Positions 31,630 to 40,875 of a stretch of 48,268 bases of DNA are shown piece after piece; positions within the stretch are counted from its first letter, which is position 1, and each line of letters opens with the position of its first letter. A program made the position numbers and the translations under genes. Below the pieces are notes generated by a model that did not search any database, had not been told where the DNA came from, and was given only the letters and a program-made list of their open reading frames with translations. The DNA lies in the IMG/VR virus record IMGVR_UViG_3300037010_002542, positions 1-48,268 of that record, one strand, 5' to 3'. Source of the stretch: a virus.

Positions 31630-33948
31630 ATGAAGAATCGTCGCGAGGGTACGTGCGATGTCTGCGGCGTGGCCGTGGCCGCCCTTCAGGGAGAGCTGTT
31701 CGGGCCCCCCTGGAAGGTGAAGTGCGCCCTGTGCGCCGGTACGTCCGAGGTCGTGCGTATCATCATCTCGAAAGAGGGCGCGAACGCCGTCTTCAATCCG
31801 AGCGGCTACCTCGGTGCCGATCGCTTCGACATCTACCGTGTGGCGCTCGCGGGCGCCGGGTACGACGGGAAGCGCCGGGTGAACTTCACCCCCTTCGACA
31901 AGGCGCTGGGCATGATCGAGGCGCTCAAGAAGGGTGGGTTCGTTGTCGACGTCCAGCCCGCCCTGGTCGCCACCCTCCAGGCGGTGGCATCCGAGATTCA
32001 CTCCGGAGTGGCGGCGGCATCGGACCGTGCGGCGACTGTCGACGCGCGGCTCCGCGAACGCGGTCTCTACCTCTTCCCCTTCCAGAAGACCGGCGTGCGC
32101 TGGCTGGCGAGCCGCACGAACGCCCTGCTCGCCGACGAGATGGGGTTGGGCAAGACGATCCAGGCCCTGATCGCCATCCCTGAGGGCGCGCCCACCCTGG
32201 TCATCTGCCCTGCGGTGGCGAAGGGGGTCTGGGAGCGTGAGACGGCCAAATGGCGGCCGGACCTGCGCGTGACGCTCCTCTCCGGACGCAACAGCTTCCG
32301 CTGGCCGGAAGCCGGTGAGATGATCGTGGTGAACTACGAGATCCTGCCCAAGGACATGGTGACGGAGAAGGGCGCCGAGCCCGCCCCCGTGCACCTGGGA
32401 TGTCTTGCCGGCACGGTCCTCATCGCCGATGAGGCTCACGCGATCAAGAACCGCAAGACCCAGCGCGCGCAGCGCTTCCGGGCCATCTCGGAACGGGTGC
32501 AGGCGTCCAAGGGGCGGACCTGGCTGGTCACGGCCACGCCGCTCCTCAACAAGCCCCAGGAGATGTGGTCGATCCTCCAGGCGGCGAACCTGCACCGTGA
32601 GGCGTTCCTGAACTGGGATGGCTTCGTCAAGGTGATGAACGGCTGGCAGAGCGAGTACAGTTGGGAATGGGGCACCCCGAACGAGGCCCGTGCCGCCGAG
32701 TGCCTCCGCAAGGTGAGCCTCCGCCGCATGCGCAAGGAGGTGCTCCCCGAGCTTCCGACGAAGACCTACCGGACGGTGATGGTGGAGATCGACGCGAAGA
32801 CCCGCAAGATCTGCAACGCGCTGGAGAAGATGCTCCAGACGGTGATTCCCCGGAATGCCTGGGAACTCCTGATGGGCAAGCCGTCGAATCCCCGGGTGCG
32901 GCCCGACGACGCCTTCACGAAGGAAGACCTCGACAAGGCTCGCGCCATCGTGGGTGGTCTCCAGGGGGTGTCCTTCGAGGAGTTGTCCCGTGCACGTGCG
33001 GCGCTGGCGACGGCGAAGATCCCGGCACTCGTCGAGATGATCGAGCAGTATGAAGAGCAGGAGGAGCCGCTTGTCGTCTTCTCCGCCCACGTGGCCCCGA
33101 TCGAGCTGTTGGGCGAGCGTGAAGGCTGGGCATGCATCACGGGCAGCACGCCGAACGAACGCCGCCGCGAGATCGAGGACGCGTTCCAGGCGGGCAAGCT
33201 GAAGGGCATCGCCTGCACGATCAAGGCGGGCGGGGTGGCCATCACCCTCACCCGTGCGTCACAGATGATCTTCGTCTCGAAAGAGTTCACCCCCGCCCTG
33301 AACGAACAGGCGGAGGATCGCATCGTCCGCATCGGCCAGACGCGCGGGTGCGTGATCACGTCCCTCTACTCGGACCACCCGATCGATGCTCGGCTCGACG
33401 AGCTGCTCGCGGTCAAGCGGAAGATCATCGACGCGTCGGTGAATGCCTCGGGCGTCGGCGACGACGTCGAGCCCTACCAGATCCCGGACATCGACTTCGA
33501 TAACCTCGCGGCCGAGGCCGCTGAGGAAGCCCGCAAGGCGGACGAAGCTCGTGCCCTCGCGGGCGAGCGCGTCAAGCTCATCGAAGGCGAGAAGGCCAAG
33601 GCAGCCGAGGAGCAGGAGCGGCAGCGCAGGGAAGCCCTCGAACTGATCCGCAAGGGTACGATCCACAAGCTGCCCGAGGGCTGGAACCTGACGGAGAACC
33701 CCGCCCGCCGTCTGGCATGCAACGCACGTGAGGCGTGGGCGGCCGGCGCCCTCGTCACCCTGACGGATCTCGACCCGGATCGGGCACGCGCGCGCAACGA
33801 CGTGGGCTTCAACGCCTCCGATGGGGGCATGGGCCACAGGATGACGTTCGAGGTGCTCGTCGAGGGCCTCACCGACAAGCAGTGGTTGCTTGCGATCGCC
33901 CTCTGCACGAAATACTGGCGCCAGGTGGGCCGTCCCCCGGTGCTGTAG
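31630..33948 (+). CDS. SNF2-family helicase with N-terminal zinc finger (772 aa)
   Basis: Cys9-x2-Cys12 and Cys32-x2-Cys35 form a probable zinc ribbon. The helicase core follows: FPFQKTGVRWLA, ADEMGLGKT (Walker A, about 168-176), ADEAH (DEAH about 267-270), TATPLLNKP, and in the second lobe LVVFSAH, IKAGGVAITLTRASQ and EDRIVRIGQTR (motif VI). This is the order of SNF2/HARP-like dsDNA translocases, which remodel forks or strip proteins. A Glu/Ala/Lys-rich helical region (about 625-680) separates the core from a small C-terminal domain. Expression is from promoter copy 5 with no obvious ribosome site. The gene converges with a second SNF2 gene downstream. Confidence 0.93.
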   Translation: MKNRREGTCDVCGVAVAALQGELFGPPWKVKCALCAGTSEVVRIIISKEGANAVFNPSGYLGADRFDIYRVALAGAGYDGKRRVNFTPFDKALGMIEALKKGGFVVDVQPALVATLQAVASEIHSGVAAASDRAATVDARLRERGLYLFPFQKTGVRWLASRTNALLADEMGLGKTIQALIAIPEGAPTLVICPAVAKGVWERETAKWRPDLRVTLLSGRNSFRWPEAGEMIVVNYEILPKDMVTEKGAEPAPVHLGCLAGTVLIADEAHAIKNRKTQRAQRFRAISERVQASKGRTWLVTATPLLNKPQEMWSILQAANLHREAFLNWDGFVKVMNGWQSEYSWEWGTPNEARAAECLRKVSLRRMRKEVLPELPTKTYRTVMVEIDAKTRKICNALEKMLQTVIPRNAWELLMGKPSNPRVRPDDAFTKEDLDKARAIVGGLQGVSFEELSRARAALATAKIPALVEMIEQYEEQEEPLVVFSAHVAPIELLGEREGWACITGSTPNERRREIEDAFQAGKLKGIACTIKAGGVAITLTRASQMIFVSKEFTPALNEQAEDRIVRIGQTRGCVITSLYSDHPIDARLDELLAVKRKIIDASVNASGVGDDVEPYQIPDIDFDNLAAEAAEEARKADEARALAGERVKLIEGEKAKAAEEQERQRREALELIRKGTIHKLPEGWNLTENPARRLACNAREAWAAGALVTLTDLDPDRARARNDVGFNASDGGMGHRMTFEVLVEGLTDKQWLLAIALCTKYWRQVGRPPVL

Positions 33949-33958
33949 GAGGTACAGG

Positions 33959-34273
33959 ATGACTGCGGAGAAGGATGAGAACGGACTGCCTGACCCGAGG
34001 ACGAATGCGTCGGCATTCTGGGCGGCACTCAGCGACCAGGAGGTCTTCGAGGTCCTGACGGCGGCGCCAAAGGTCGCGCTCTGGCGCAAGACACGCAACG
34101 GGGCCATCACGTTCGACGGGGCCCGGTGCGTGGACGTCACGTTCGACGGGGCCCGGTGCGAGACGCAGGCGATCGGCGGTATCAACCCCGACGAACAGGT
34201 GGCCGCCGAGGCCAAGGCGCGCGGCTACCGCGTCCCGAACACGAAGGGCACCCCGGTGGCGTGGCCTCGATGA
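33959..34273 (+). CDS. small hypothetical protein with tandem duplication (104 aa)
   Basis: It begins at ATG 33959 after GGAGG and 10 nt past the SNF2 stop, so it is probably its co-transcribed partner. The N-terminal half, ASAFWAALSDQEVFEVL, is helical. The middle contains two copies of VTFDGARC-type sequence produced by a 30-nt tandem duplication. The C-terminus is basic. Its TGA abuts the TGA of the convergent second SNF2 gene with no base between them. Function unknown. Confidence 0.78.
   Translation: MTAEKDENGLPDPRTNASAFWAALSDQEVFEVLTAAPKVALWRKTRNGAITFDGARCVDVTFDGARCETQAIGGINPDEQVAAEAKARGYRVPNTKGTPVAWPR
34107..34160 (+). repeat. tandem 24-nt repeat, period 30 nt
   Basis: Bases 34107-34130 and 34137-34160 are identical. 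The 30-nt period keeps the frame and duplicates FDGARC, giving a pair of Cys residues ten apart. Confidence 0.9.
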
Positions 34274-35986
34274 TCAGGTAGGCGGGTCGACGGCGACGGG
34301 TAGAGGGATTCCACGATCGCGCAGGAAGGATTCGGCGAGGCGCTTGATGTGCCCTTCCTCGACTTCCAGCGTCTCGATCAGATCCGCTTCGGGATCGCGT
34401 ACGCCGTCGATCTGAGACTTCTTGAGGTTCAGGACGTCTGCCACGATGGGATCGCTCCCGGCCTCAGCAAGGAGGTAGTAGGCGAGCACGGGGTCTGGTT
34501 GGCCGTCGCGGTAGATACGGCCGACGCATTGCTCATGCACCCCGGGGGACCAGTCGAGTTCCCCGAAGACCACGGTGCGGCATACCTGCTGAAGACCATC
34601 CAGGCCCGCGCCCGAGCGCAGAGAGATGATGAGGATCTGGGAGGCACCCGAGATGAAGGCGGCCTTGGCCGCTTCCTTCTGGGTGACCGACTCGGACCCC
34701 GTGTACATGACGGGGTTCAGGTCCTTGAGACGGTCGAGCCAGATGTCGTAGACCGTACGGTGCCACCCGTAGAGCACGACCTTCTCCCCCGACTCCACGA
34801 GCAGGCGGACGAACTCCGCCACGTAGGGGGCCTTGGCGATCCCGGTGGCCTGCCGGAGGATGTTCGACAGCTCCTCGGAGGCCGACATCTTCTGGCCACG
34901 CTTCGTCTCACCCTGTTGGAGGATGATGCGCGCCAACTCCGCGGCCGACTTCCCGATCTTGTCCAGGGCGTCGGTGTCGGCGTCGATGTGGTGGATGGAC
35001 CTGCTGAGGGCGGGTAGCTCACGCCCGACGTCCGTGCGGGTACGCCGAAGCATGAGCCCAGAGCTGCGTACGTAGGCGCCGAACGCCTTCGGGTCCCGGA
35101 TCCTCGGCCTGTCACCGCCGTACCCGTTCCCGGAGCACCACTCACGCATGAACTCGTCGTGGGTGCCGAGGGAGTCCGCCCGCAAGGCGTTGATCACGTT
35201 GTAGATTTCACCCCCGTAGTTGTAGATGGGGGTCGCCGTGAGCCCGATGCGGTAGGCAGCCTGATCGGCGATGTGCTTCGCGGCGTTGTACTTCGCGGTG
35301 CCCTCGTGCCGAAGCTCCTGCGCCTCGTCGAAGATGATCGTGTGCACCTGCCCGGCAAGCACGTCTGCCCAACCCGCGAGCTTGTGGTAGTTCGCGATGA
35401 TGACGTCGGGGAAGCGGTCCCCGCATTTCTTCATGAGGTCGTAGGGCTTGCCCTTCGTCAGGATGTGTGTCTTGAGCCAGGGGGCGAATCGACCGATCTC
35501 GGCCTCCCACTGACGGGGGAGGTGGGTCAGGGTGACCACGAGGGCGGGCAGGGCACGATGTTCCGTGAGGGCGCAGATGGCCGAGGCGGTCTTGCCTAGA
35601 CCCACGTCGTCAGCGAGCAGGAGGGCGCCGTTCCGGAGTAGGAGGTCGGCGGCCACCCGTTGATACTCGCGGGCGGGGATGGCGAGCTGATCGAACGTCG
35701 GCGGGACGTACCCAGCCGAGATGATCTTCGCGATCTTGTCCTCGCGCTCGATGTGCGCCGCGGATCGGCTCTCCAGGACGTCGCGGGGCTCGACCTCCAT
35801 CGGGTAGCGGCTCAAGAACCAGAACAGCTCCCGGCAGTTCTCCTCGGTATCCGAGAGCAGGGCTACGCCGTACGCATCCTGCTTCAGCCGGGCGAATACC
35901 CGCTTGAGGCGGATCATCACGTAGGGCTCGCACTTGATGGCCCAGGCGTGCCGGCTCTCCCGGTATGTGACCGTCCCGACGTTCAT
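34274..35986 (-). CDS. second SNF2-like helicase (570 aa)
   Basis: Superfamily 2 motifs appear in order: PAREYQRVAADLL (Q-like), LLADDVGLGKT (Walker A, about 123-133), IIFDEAQELRH (DEAQ in place of DEAH, 220-223), LTATPIYN, LMLRRTRTDV, LIISLRSGAGLDGLQ and HEQCVGRIYRDGQ (motif VI). The N-terminal 105 residues are an accessory domain without zinc ligands. It is shorter than, and only distantly like, the other SNF2 protein here. Its ATG follows the stop of the nuclease-like gene by one base, so helicase and nuclease are probably made together. Roles in replication, recombination or counter-defence are possible. Confidence 0.92.
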   Translation of the reverse strand: MNVGTVTYRESRHAWAIKCEPYVMIRLKRVFARLKQDAYGVALLSDTEENCRELFWFLSRYPMEVEPRDVLESRSAAHIEREDKIAKIISAGYVPPTFDQLAIPAREYQRVAADLLLRNGALLLADDVGLGKTASAICALTEHRALPALVVTLTHLPRQWEAEIGRFAPWLKTHILTKGKPYDLMKKCGDRFPDVIIANYHKLAGWADVLAGQVHTIIFDEAQELRHEGTAKYNAAKHIADQAAYRIGLTATPIYNYGGEIYNVINALRADSLGTHDEFMREWCSGNGYGGDRPRIRDPKAFGAYVRSSGLMLRRTRTDVGRELPALSRSIHHIDADTDALDKIGKSAAELARIILQQGETKRGQKMSASEELSNILRQATGIAKAPYVAEFVRLLVESGEKVVLYGWHRTVYDIWLDRLKDLNPVMYTGSESVTQKEAAKAAFISGASQILIISLRSGAGLDGLQQVCRTVVFGELDWSPGVHEQCVGRIYRDGQPDPVLAYYLLAEAGSDPIVADVLNLKKSQIDGVRDPEADLIETLEVEEGHIKRLAESFLRDRGIPLPVAVDPPT

Positions 35987-35987
35987 C

Positions 35988-36377
35988 TCAGAACGCGCTG
36001 CCCGCCATGTGGACCATGCGCGCCGGCTTGTCCCCGAGGTCGGTGCCGATCGAGATGGAATAGACGTGTCTCATCTGAGTTGTTGCCAGGACGATCGCCC
36101 CGATCTTGTCCGAGTAGGCGTATCGATGGAGCTGCCGGGCGATCTCGGCGATCGATCCCTTGACCTTGACCTCCACCCCGATCGGAAGGTCGAGCGGGGG
36201 CTCACCCTCCTGTCCCGTGACGATGAAGTCGATGGTCCCGGCATCGCCCAGGTCGTACTCACGCTGGTAGGCCAGGTGCCTTGCGATGAATACGCGCTCG
36301 ATGCCGTCCTGGAGCAGCTTCTCGTCGGAGAAGCGCAGGCGGCATGCACGCAGGGCTTGGCAGACCACGTCGATCAC
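35988..36377 (-). CDS. PD-(D/E)XK nuclease-like protein (129 aa)
   Basis: Pattern seen: an N-terminal Glu (Glu27), then strand AGTIDFIV with Asp50, then LPIGVEVKVKG giving Glu69-x-Lys71, then a helix with RQLHRYAYSD (a Gln-Tyr motif typical of the fold) and a core strand GAIVLATT. This is the PD-(D/E)XK phosphodiesterase arrangement in a minimal single-domain form, like Holliday-junction resolvases or VRR-type nucleases. The GTG start at 36377 has CGGAG upstream. It is directly upstream of the SNF2-like helicase, suggesting a functional pair. Confidence 0.8.
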   Translation of the reverse strand: MIDVVCQALRACRLRFSDEKLLQDGIERVFIARHLAYQREYDLGDAGTIDFIVTGQEGEPPLDLPIGVEVKVKGSIAEIARQLHRYAYSDKIGAIVLATTQMRHVYSISIGTDLGDKPARMVHMAGSAF

Positions 36378-36398
36378 GAGGGGCTCCGGTACACCGGG

Positions 36399-37190
36399 TC
36401 AGGCCGTGACGAGGATGCGGGGCATGTAGATCGTGGTGTCCGTCGGCAGGGGCACCCCGGGCTGGCGTAGGACGCGCAGAACACCCTGGTGGCTGGCGAG
36501 CGGGGCCAGGTCCGGGTTCTGGAAGAGGTCATGGATGTCCATGTCGGCGCCGTCCATCTTGCAGGCACGTGCGACCATGATGCATAGCTGGCTGTAGTCG
36601 ACCTCCTTGAGGTTGTGCGCGAAGCCCCGTCCCTGGATGAGTCGGTAGACGCGCCCTGAAGGATCCTTGAGGTGGGTCGCGATCTCCTCGCCGGTGATGC
36701 CCTGGTAGGAGGCTCCCTCGAAGTTCCATCCGTAGTTCATCGCGAGCGCGAAGCCCTGCTTGATCTTCCCCTCGGTGTCGTTGTCGAGGCCCCAGATCTT
36801 GCCCACGGACACGACGAGTCCCGGAGGGTTGCCGAGTGCCGTGAGGTGGGCGTCGATCTTGGCCGACTGATCGATCATCGCCGCGGTCGATGACGTGATC
36901 GCCCGCGGCAGCGGGGGGAGCGTGACCTGACGCTGGACCCACATGAGGTCCGCGAGCTTCGGGGTGAGCAGAGAGCACCCTGTCATGTCGGCGATCTGCT
37001 GTTGCAGCTCCGCGGACACGTTGATGCGAACGCCGTCTACCTTCAGCGCATCGGCGAAGACCGAGAACTCCGCATGATGGCCGTTGTAGTCGGACACGAT
37101 GGTCGCGTACTCGACATCGAACTGACCCTGCCGGATCTGGTCCAGGATGTACGCGTCACGTGCTGCCCCCACCTCGGGAAAACTGGTCAT
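36399..37190 (-). CDS. conserved-looking hypothetical protein (263 aa)
   Basis: It is soluble and without signal peptide. Conserved-looking landmarks are SVGKIWGLDND, MNYGWNFEGASYQG, YRLIQGRGFAHN, DYSQLCIMVARACKMDG and LASHQGVLRVLRQPGVP. I associate this pattern with uncharacterised proteins of myxobacteria and relatives, but cannot name a family. Aromatic/His/Asp positions could form a catalytic site. It is the third gene of the leftward helicase operon, with AGGG before ATG 37190. Function unknown. Confidence 0.82.
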   Translation of the reverse strand: MTSFPEVGAARDAYILDQIRQGQFDVEYATIVSDYNGHHAEFSVFADALKVDGVRINVSAELQQQIADMTGCSLLTPKLADLMWVQRQVTLPPLPRAITSSTAAMIDQSAKIDAHLTALGNPPGLVVSVGKIWGLDNDTEGKIKQGFALAMNYGWNFEGASYQGITGEEIATHLKDPSGRVYRLIQGRGFAHNLKEVDYSQLCIMVARACKMDGADMDIHDLFQNPDLAPLASHQGVLRVLRQPGVPLPTDTTIYMPRILVTA

Positions 37191-37214
37191 TAACCAGCCC
37201 TAGGCATGAGGATG

Positions 37215-39407
37215 TTAATCGCGCAGACGTGCCCAGGCTGGTCGTCCCTTGGCGTTGTGGATCTTCATCGCCCGTGCGCGTGCCTCAGAGGTCAACGCCC
37301 GGAATCCCTCTACGAGGGCGGCCACCTTCACGGTTTCTTCCCGGGGCTCACCGGGCGAGATCCACCTGAGCTGGGCGGTGCGCTTCTTTTCGTCGTACGA
37401 CACTACCTCGCAGAGTCTCGTCGACACGACGTGCCGCCACTCGTCGCGTTCTGGTGCAGGGGCCGGAGGCGGATCCGCCGCGGGAGTGTGGTCCACCCCT
37501 TCCAGGATGAGGCGCCCTTCGGCGTTCAGACGGTCGAACGATACCCCACGCACCTTGCCGGATACCGCGCCGTTGGAATCGACACCGGCGACCCACACTA
37601 CCCGGTGATCCCTCCCGAGGCGACGTACGCTCACGGGCGAGCCATTCAGCATCCACTGCTGCCCCACACAGGGTACGCTCGGCGTGCCCGCCTCTACGGG
37701 GGCAGGGACATGCTCGGGTACATTGTACCCCAGGGACTCGGGCGCGCTGCCGCGGGCCATGGCACTGGAGTAGCGGGCACCATCCTCCCCCGCCAGGGCT
37801 CGGGTCGAGTAGACGACGAAGCGTCCGTCCTGGGACTCGCCCACGGCCACCGGCCCATCATCCACGTCGAGGATCGATCCAGCGGGCACGCTCGACGCGT
37901 AGTCGTCGATCGTGTTCCTATAGGCCAGCTCCGTCGTGTTCAGATCGAACACGGCACGGGGGACCCTCTCCACACGGACTGAGGGGACGATGCGGATGTC
38001 GACCGTGACGGGGGACTGGGCGACGACCTCGACGAGGGCGTTGATGCTGTGGTCGCAGTACCAGGCGTGCAGGGATCCTACCTGGAGGTCCGTGGCCACG
38101 GTGCTCGGGGCAGGCTGCGCCAGCATCCTCCGATAGCGATCGCGGACCTGATCCAATGCCATCGGAGGCGACGCGACCTCGGTGGACAGTTCGAGGTCGT
38201 GGTTGTCCTCGTACCCGAGGTGGAAGTCGGACACGAGGAGGACGTCGGGTACCCCACCGTCAACGACCCGGGATGCCACGAAGAAGTAGCGTCCGTCGGC
38301 CATGTGCCGGAGACCCCCTACCTCCCAGGTGTCGGAGCCCGACCAGGACCCGGACAGGAAGTTTCCCTGTGCCGTGGAGCGTAGCCGCAGGTCGTCGCCG
38401 CTGAGGATCTCGATGCCGTCGGACCCCACGATACGGACCGTGAAAGACCGCTCCTCGAAGGATTCCCCGCCCACACCCTGAGCTTCGTGGGTGATCCGCA
38501 CGAGCGCCGGGGGGTTCACGAAGCCCCAGTACGATCCGACGTACTGCCGCGCCTCGGACTGTCGACGACGTACGGCAGGAGGGGCCGCCACGAGGTCCGG
38601 AACCCACTCGTTGATGAGGGTGTCGAACGGTAGAGGGCCGCTCTCCGTCTCGATCGTACGTAGGATGGGGTCGACGGTCGCGATGCGTACCCGTTCACGA
38701 CTCTGGATGTGCCGGAGGGTCGTCCCGACCCGTACCCAGTTGGGCAGCCGCATCATGCGATCGCCGTAGGCATCGTGGGATAGGATGAAGCTCTCGGTGG
38801 ATGTCGAGCGGAGCCCCTCGGGGGTGTCGTACTCCACCACGTCACCCGTGTGGGATACGACCTGGTGCCAGATCCGGGTGCCGCACAGGACGTATGAGGC
38901 ACCCACCCGAAGTGCGTAGTAGGGGGCGTACTCCACGGCGAGTGTGTCGAGGGGTACGTCGACGTGGCTGGAGGTGTCGTACTGCCGCTGGAGGCGGACC
39001 ATGCTCGTCCGCGGGTAGGGGCGTGCGACGATGAACACCTCCGCACCCGGCCCGCGCCGGATAATCGGGTCGACCTCATCCTCCGGTCCATGATCGCCGA
39101 TGATGGGCCATGCGGGAATGACCTCCGCTCCGCGTGCCTCCCACTCGACCCCGTTCCGGTACACGGCACGCAGTCGCAGTGCGGCCTGAGGGATCTCGAC
39201 GTGCTCGATCCAACGGTGAGGGATCCATTCCCGACGCAGGAACTCCTCGGGGGCGATGTGGATCGTGGGGTTGTCGATCGGGCTGTTGATCCCGTGCGCA
39301 TGGGCGCCGCTCTGATTCACCTGGAACACGAACGCCTGCTCGTGTGGCACCCCGCCCTCGCCTCGTTGCAGTGCGACTCCGGGGACGACCCATGTGGGGA
39401 GCGGCAT
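37215..39407 (-). CDS. large protein with repeated SH3-like modules (730 aa)
   Basis: Repeating units of roughly 55-70 residues open with a W-containing strand: LPTWVVPGVAL (residues 3-13), MRLPNWVRVGTTLRHI (about 236), YVGSYWGFVNPPALVRI (about 310) and CVGQQWMLNGSPVSVRRLG (about 585). Each is followed by two or three strands and an acidic or aromatic end (for example FDTLINEWVPDL). This looks like tandem SH3-like beta-barrels, as occur in uncharacterised large-phage proteins. ATG 39407 with AAGGAG is chosen over the longer frame. It is 2 nt downstream of a gene carrying the same modules. A scaffold or nucleic-acid/protein-binding role is inference. Confidence 0.82.
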   Translation of the reverse strand: MPLPTWVVPGVALQRGEGGVPHEQAFVFQVNQSGAHAHGINSPIDNPTIHIAPEEFLRREWIPHRWIEHVEIPQAALRLRAVYRNGVEWEARGAEVIPAWPIIGDHGPEDEVDPIIRRGPGAEVFIVARPYPRTSMVRLQRQYDTSSHVDVPLDTLAVEYAPYYALRVGASYVLCGTRIWHQVVSHTGDVVEYDTPEGLRSTSTESFILSHDAYGDRMMRLPNWVRVGTTLRHIQSRERVRIATVDPILRTIETESGPLPFDTLINEWVPDLVAAPPAVRRRQSEARQYVGSYWGFVNPPALVRITHEAQGVGGESFEERSFTVRIVGSDGIEILSGDDLRLRSTAQGNFLSGSWSGSDTWEVGGLRHMADGRYFFVASRVVDGGVPDVLLVSDFHLGYEDNHDLELSTEVASPPMALDQVRDRYRRMLAQPAPSTVATDLQVGSLHAWYCDHSINALVEVVAQSPVTVDIRIVPSVRVERVPRAVFDLNTTELAYRNTIDDYASSVPAGSILDVDDGPVAVGESQDGRFVVYSTRALAGEDGARYSSAMARGSAPESLGYNVPEHVPAPVEAGTPSVPCVGQQWMLNGSPVSVRRLGRDHRVVWVAGVDSNGAVSGKVRGVSFDRLNAEGRLILEGVDHTPAADPPPAPAPERDEWRHVVSTRLCEVVSYDEKKRTAQLRWISPGEPREETVKVAALVEGFRALTSEARARAMKIHNAKGRPAWARLRD

Positions 39408-39409
39408 TG

Positions 39410-40783
39410 CTACTCCTTGCCTTCGCGCAGGTTGTGGGCGAGGTGGGCGTAGGCCGAGCGTCGGGTGATCTTCTGCATGCGATCGAAGTCGCGGTGCGCG
39501 TAGGTGGCGGTCTTGCCGTCCTTCAGCTTTACGGTCACGGTGTGGCGTTTCTCGTGGAGAGCCTCGACCACGACATCCTCCCCGGATTCCGTGCGCCACT
39601 CCTGCCCGGGCAGGACCTCGGCGTAGGGGGACTCAGTCGGGGACCGCAGGGGCGCGTAGAGGGTCAGGAAGTCGGCCCGAGCCATCGTGATCGGGAAGGG
39701 TACGTCCATGGAGCGGTACACGACCTGGGTGCCCATGTCCTCCATGATGATCACGACACCCTCCGCATCGACCTGACGCCAACGCTCCCCGATGGTGACC
39801 CGACATGCCTCGGGGAGGGTGTCCAGGTCGGCCTGGGTCGCATTTGAGAAGGGTGCCGGGGTGGGCGGGGGTGGCGCGACGGCCGCAGGCGGTGCCGGTG
39901 CCGGTGCCGGTGCCAGGGGTTCCTGCACGATAGCCCTCGGGAGGGTGTTGCTGAGCCGGGTAGGGTGCGCGAGTACGACCCCCGTTTCGGCTGCGGGCCT
40001 GTTCGGGCGACCCCCGAGCCGCTGGACTCCCATGGCGCTCCGCAGGCGTTGGGCCGGCCGGTTCTGTAGCACGATGTGTATCGCGGTGGGCTCCAACTCG
40101 ATGACCAGACGGACATCGGTCGGGTCGAACTGCTGCGGGTCGACTGGCGTGATGCTACGCAGATCGCCAAAGGCAGCACGCCCAGCCTCGATGCGACCCA
40201 CAGTCCCGAGCCCGGCAATGACGCCCAGCGCACTGGTGATCTGGGCGTAGTACCAGGCCCCCCGGACGGCGGCGCCGGTCAACGTGGCACTGGGCCCCCC
40301 GATCGTCGCCCAGTACCGCCCGCAGAGCGTGCAGCCCCACCATGACCAGGGAGCACGATCAGGCTTGGGCAGGCTGAGGTCCTCGGTAGGGTCGGGGCTG
40401 GCGCACGAGGGGCACGAAATCTCGCCCTGCGACGTCCTGTTCTGGACCCCGACGCCGACGGGGGCGTCGGTCAGGTATTCGAGCTGAATCCCGCGAGGGG
40501 CGTGGCGGGGGCAGATGTACTCGTCGCTGCCATCCCTACGCCATTTGAAGACAGCCTGCTCGGGGCAACCACGTCGGGCGCACGTGAGGCCCGTCCGCGG
40601 CGCGGGCTGGAGGAAGCTCCACATCATGTGGAACGACGTCAGGGCCTGCTTGGTACGGTGCCCTGCAAAGGATACGACGGTGACCCCCGTTGTGTCGACG
40701 TCCACGATGGTCCCGCGCTGCTCACGCCCGAGCGCGTCGGCCATCTGCCACAGTTCGCCGATCTGCGGATCCTGCTGCGGCAT
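39410..40783 (-). CDS. zinc-finger protein with SH3-like repeats (457 aa)
   Basis: It begins with an SH3-like unit (IGELWQMADALGREQRG). Two Cys clusters follow, CARRGC with CPRHAP (about 68-93) and CPSC with CTLCG (about 122-151), both probable zinc ribbons. A Pro/Ala linker comes next, then two more units, TIGERWRQVDAEGVVIIMED and VLPGQEWRTESGEDVVVEAL. ATG 40783 has GAAGG upstream; a TTG nine bases earlier is less likely. It is the first gene of the leftward operon running to the second SNF2 helicase and divergent from a J-domain gene. Partner of the 730-aa protein by shared modules. Confidence 0.82.
   Translation of the reverse strand: MPQQDPQIGELWQMADALGREQRGTIVDVDTTGVTVVSFAGHRTKQALTSFHMMWSFLQPAPRTGLTCARRGCPEQAVFKWRRDGSDEYICPRHAPRGIQLEYLTDAPVGVGVQNRTSQGEISCPSCASPDPTEDLSLPKPDRAPWSWWGCTLCGRYWATIGGPSATLTGAAVRGAWYYAQITSALGVIAGLGTVGRIEAGRAAFGDLRSITPVDPQQFDPTDVRLVIELEPTAIHIVLQNRPAQRLRSAMGVQRLGGRPNRPAAETGVVLAHPTRLSNTLPRAIVQEPLAPAPAPAPPAAVAPPPPTPAPFSNATQADLDTLPEACRVTIGERWRQVDAEGVVIIMEDMGTQVVYRSMDVPFPITMARADFLTLYAPLRSPTESPYAEVLPGQEWRTESGEDVVVEALHEKRHTVTVKLKDGKTATYAHRDFDRMQKITRRSAYAHLAHNLREGKE
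39891..39914. repeat. 6-nt tandem repeat, four copies
   Basis: GGTGCC is repeated four times, encoding part of the Pro/Ala linker of the zinc-finger protein. It is a likely site of slippage in whole codon pairs. Confidence 0.85.
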
Positions 40784-40875
40784 GATCAACAACCTTCACC
40801 GAGCATGGGGTTTACGAGCTGCACCGGGCTTTTTCTCCTAATCACTTCCAACACGTAGGTACACCGGAGGCGTGC

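Noticed and set aside
31498-33090. 530-codon antisense frame under the SNF2 helicase
   Set aside because: Overlaps helicase motifs I-IV; composition is Arg/Leu/His-rich without any domain.
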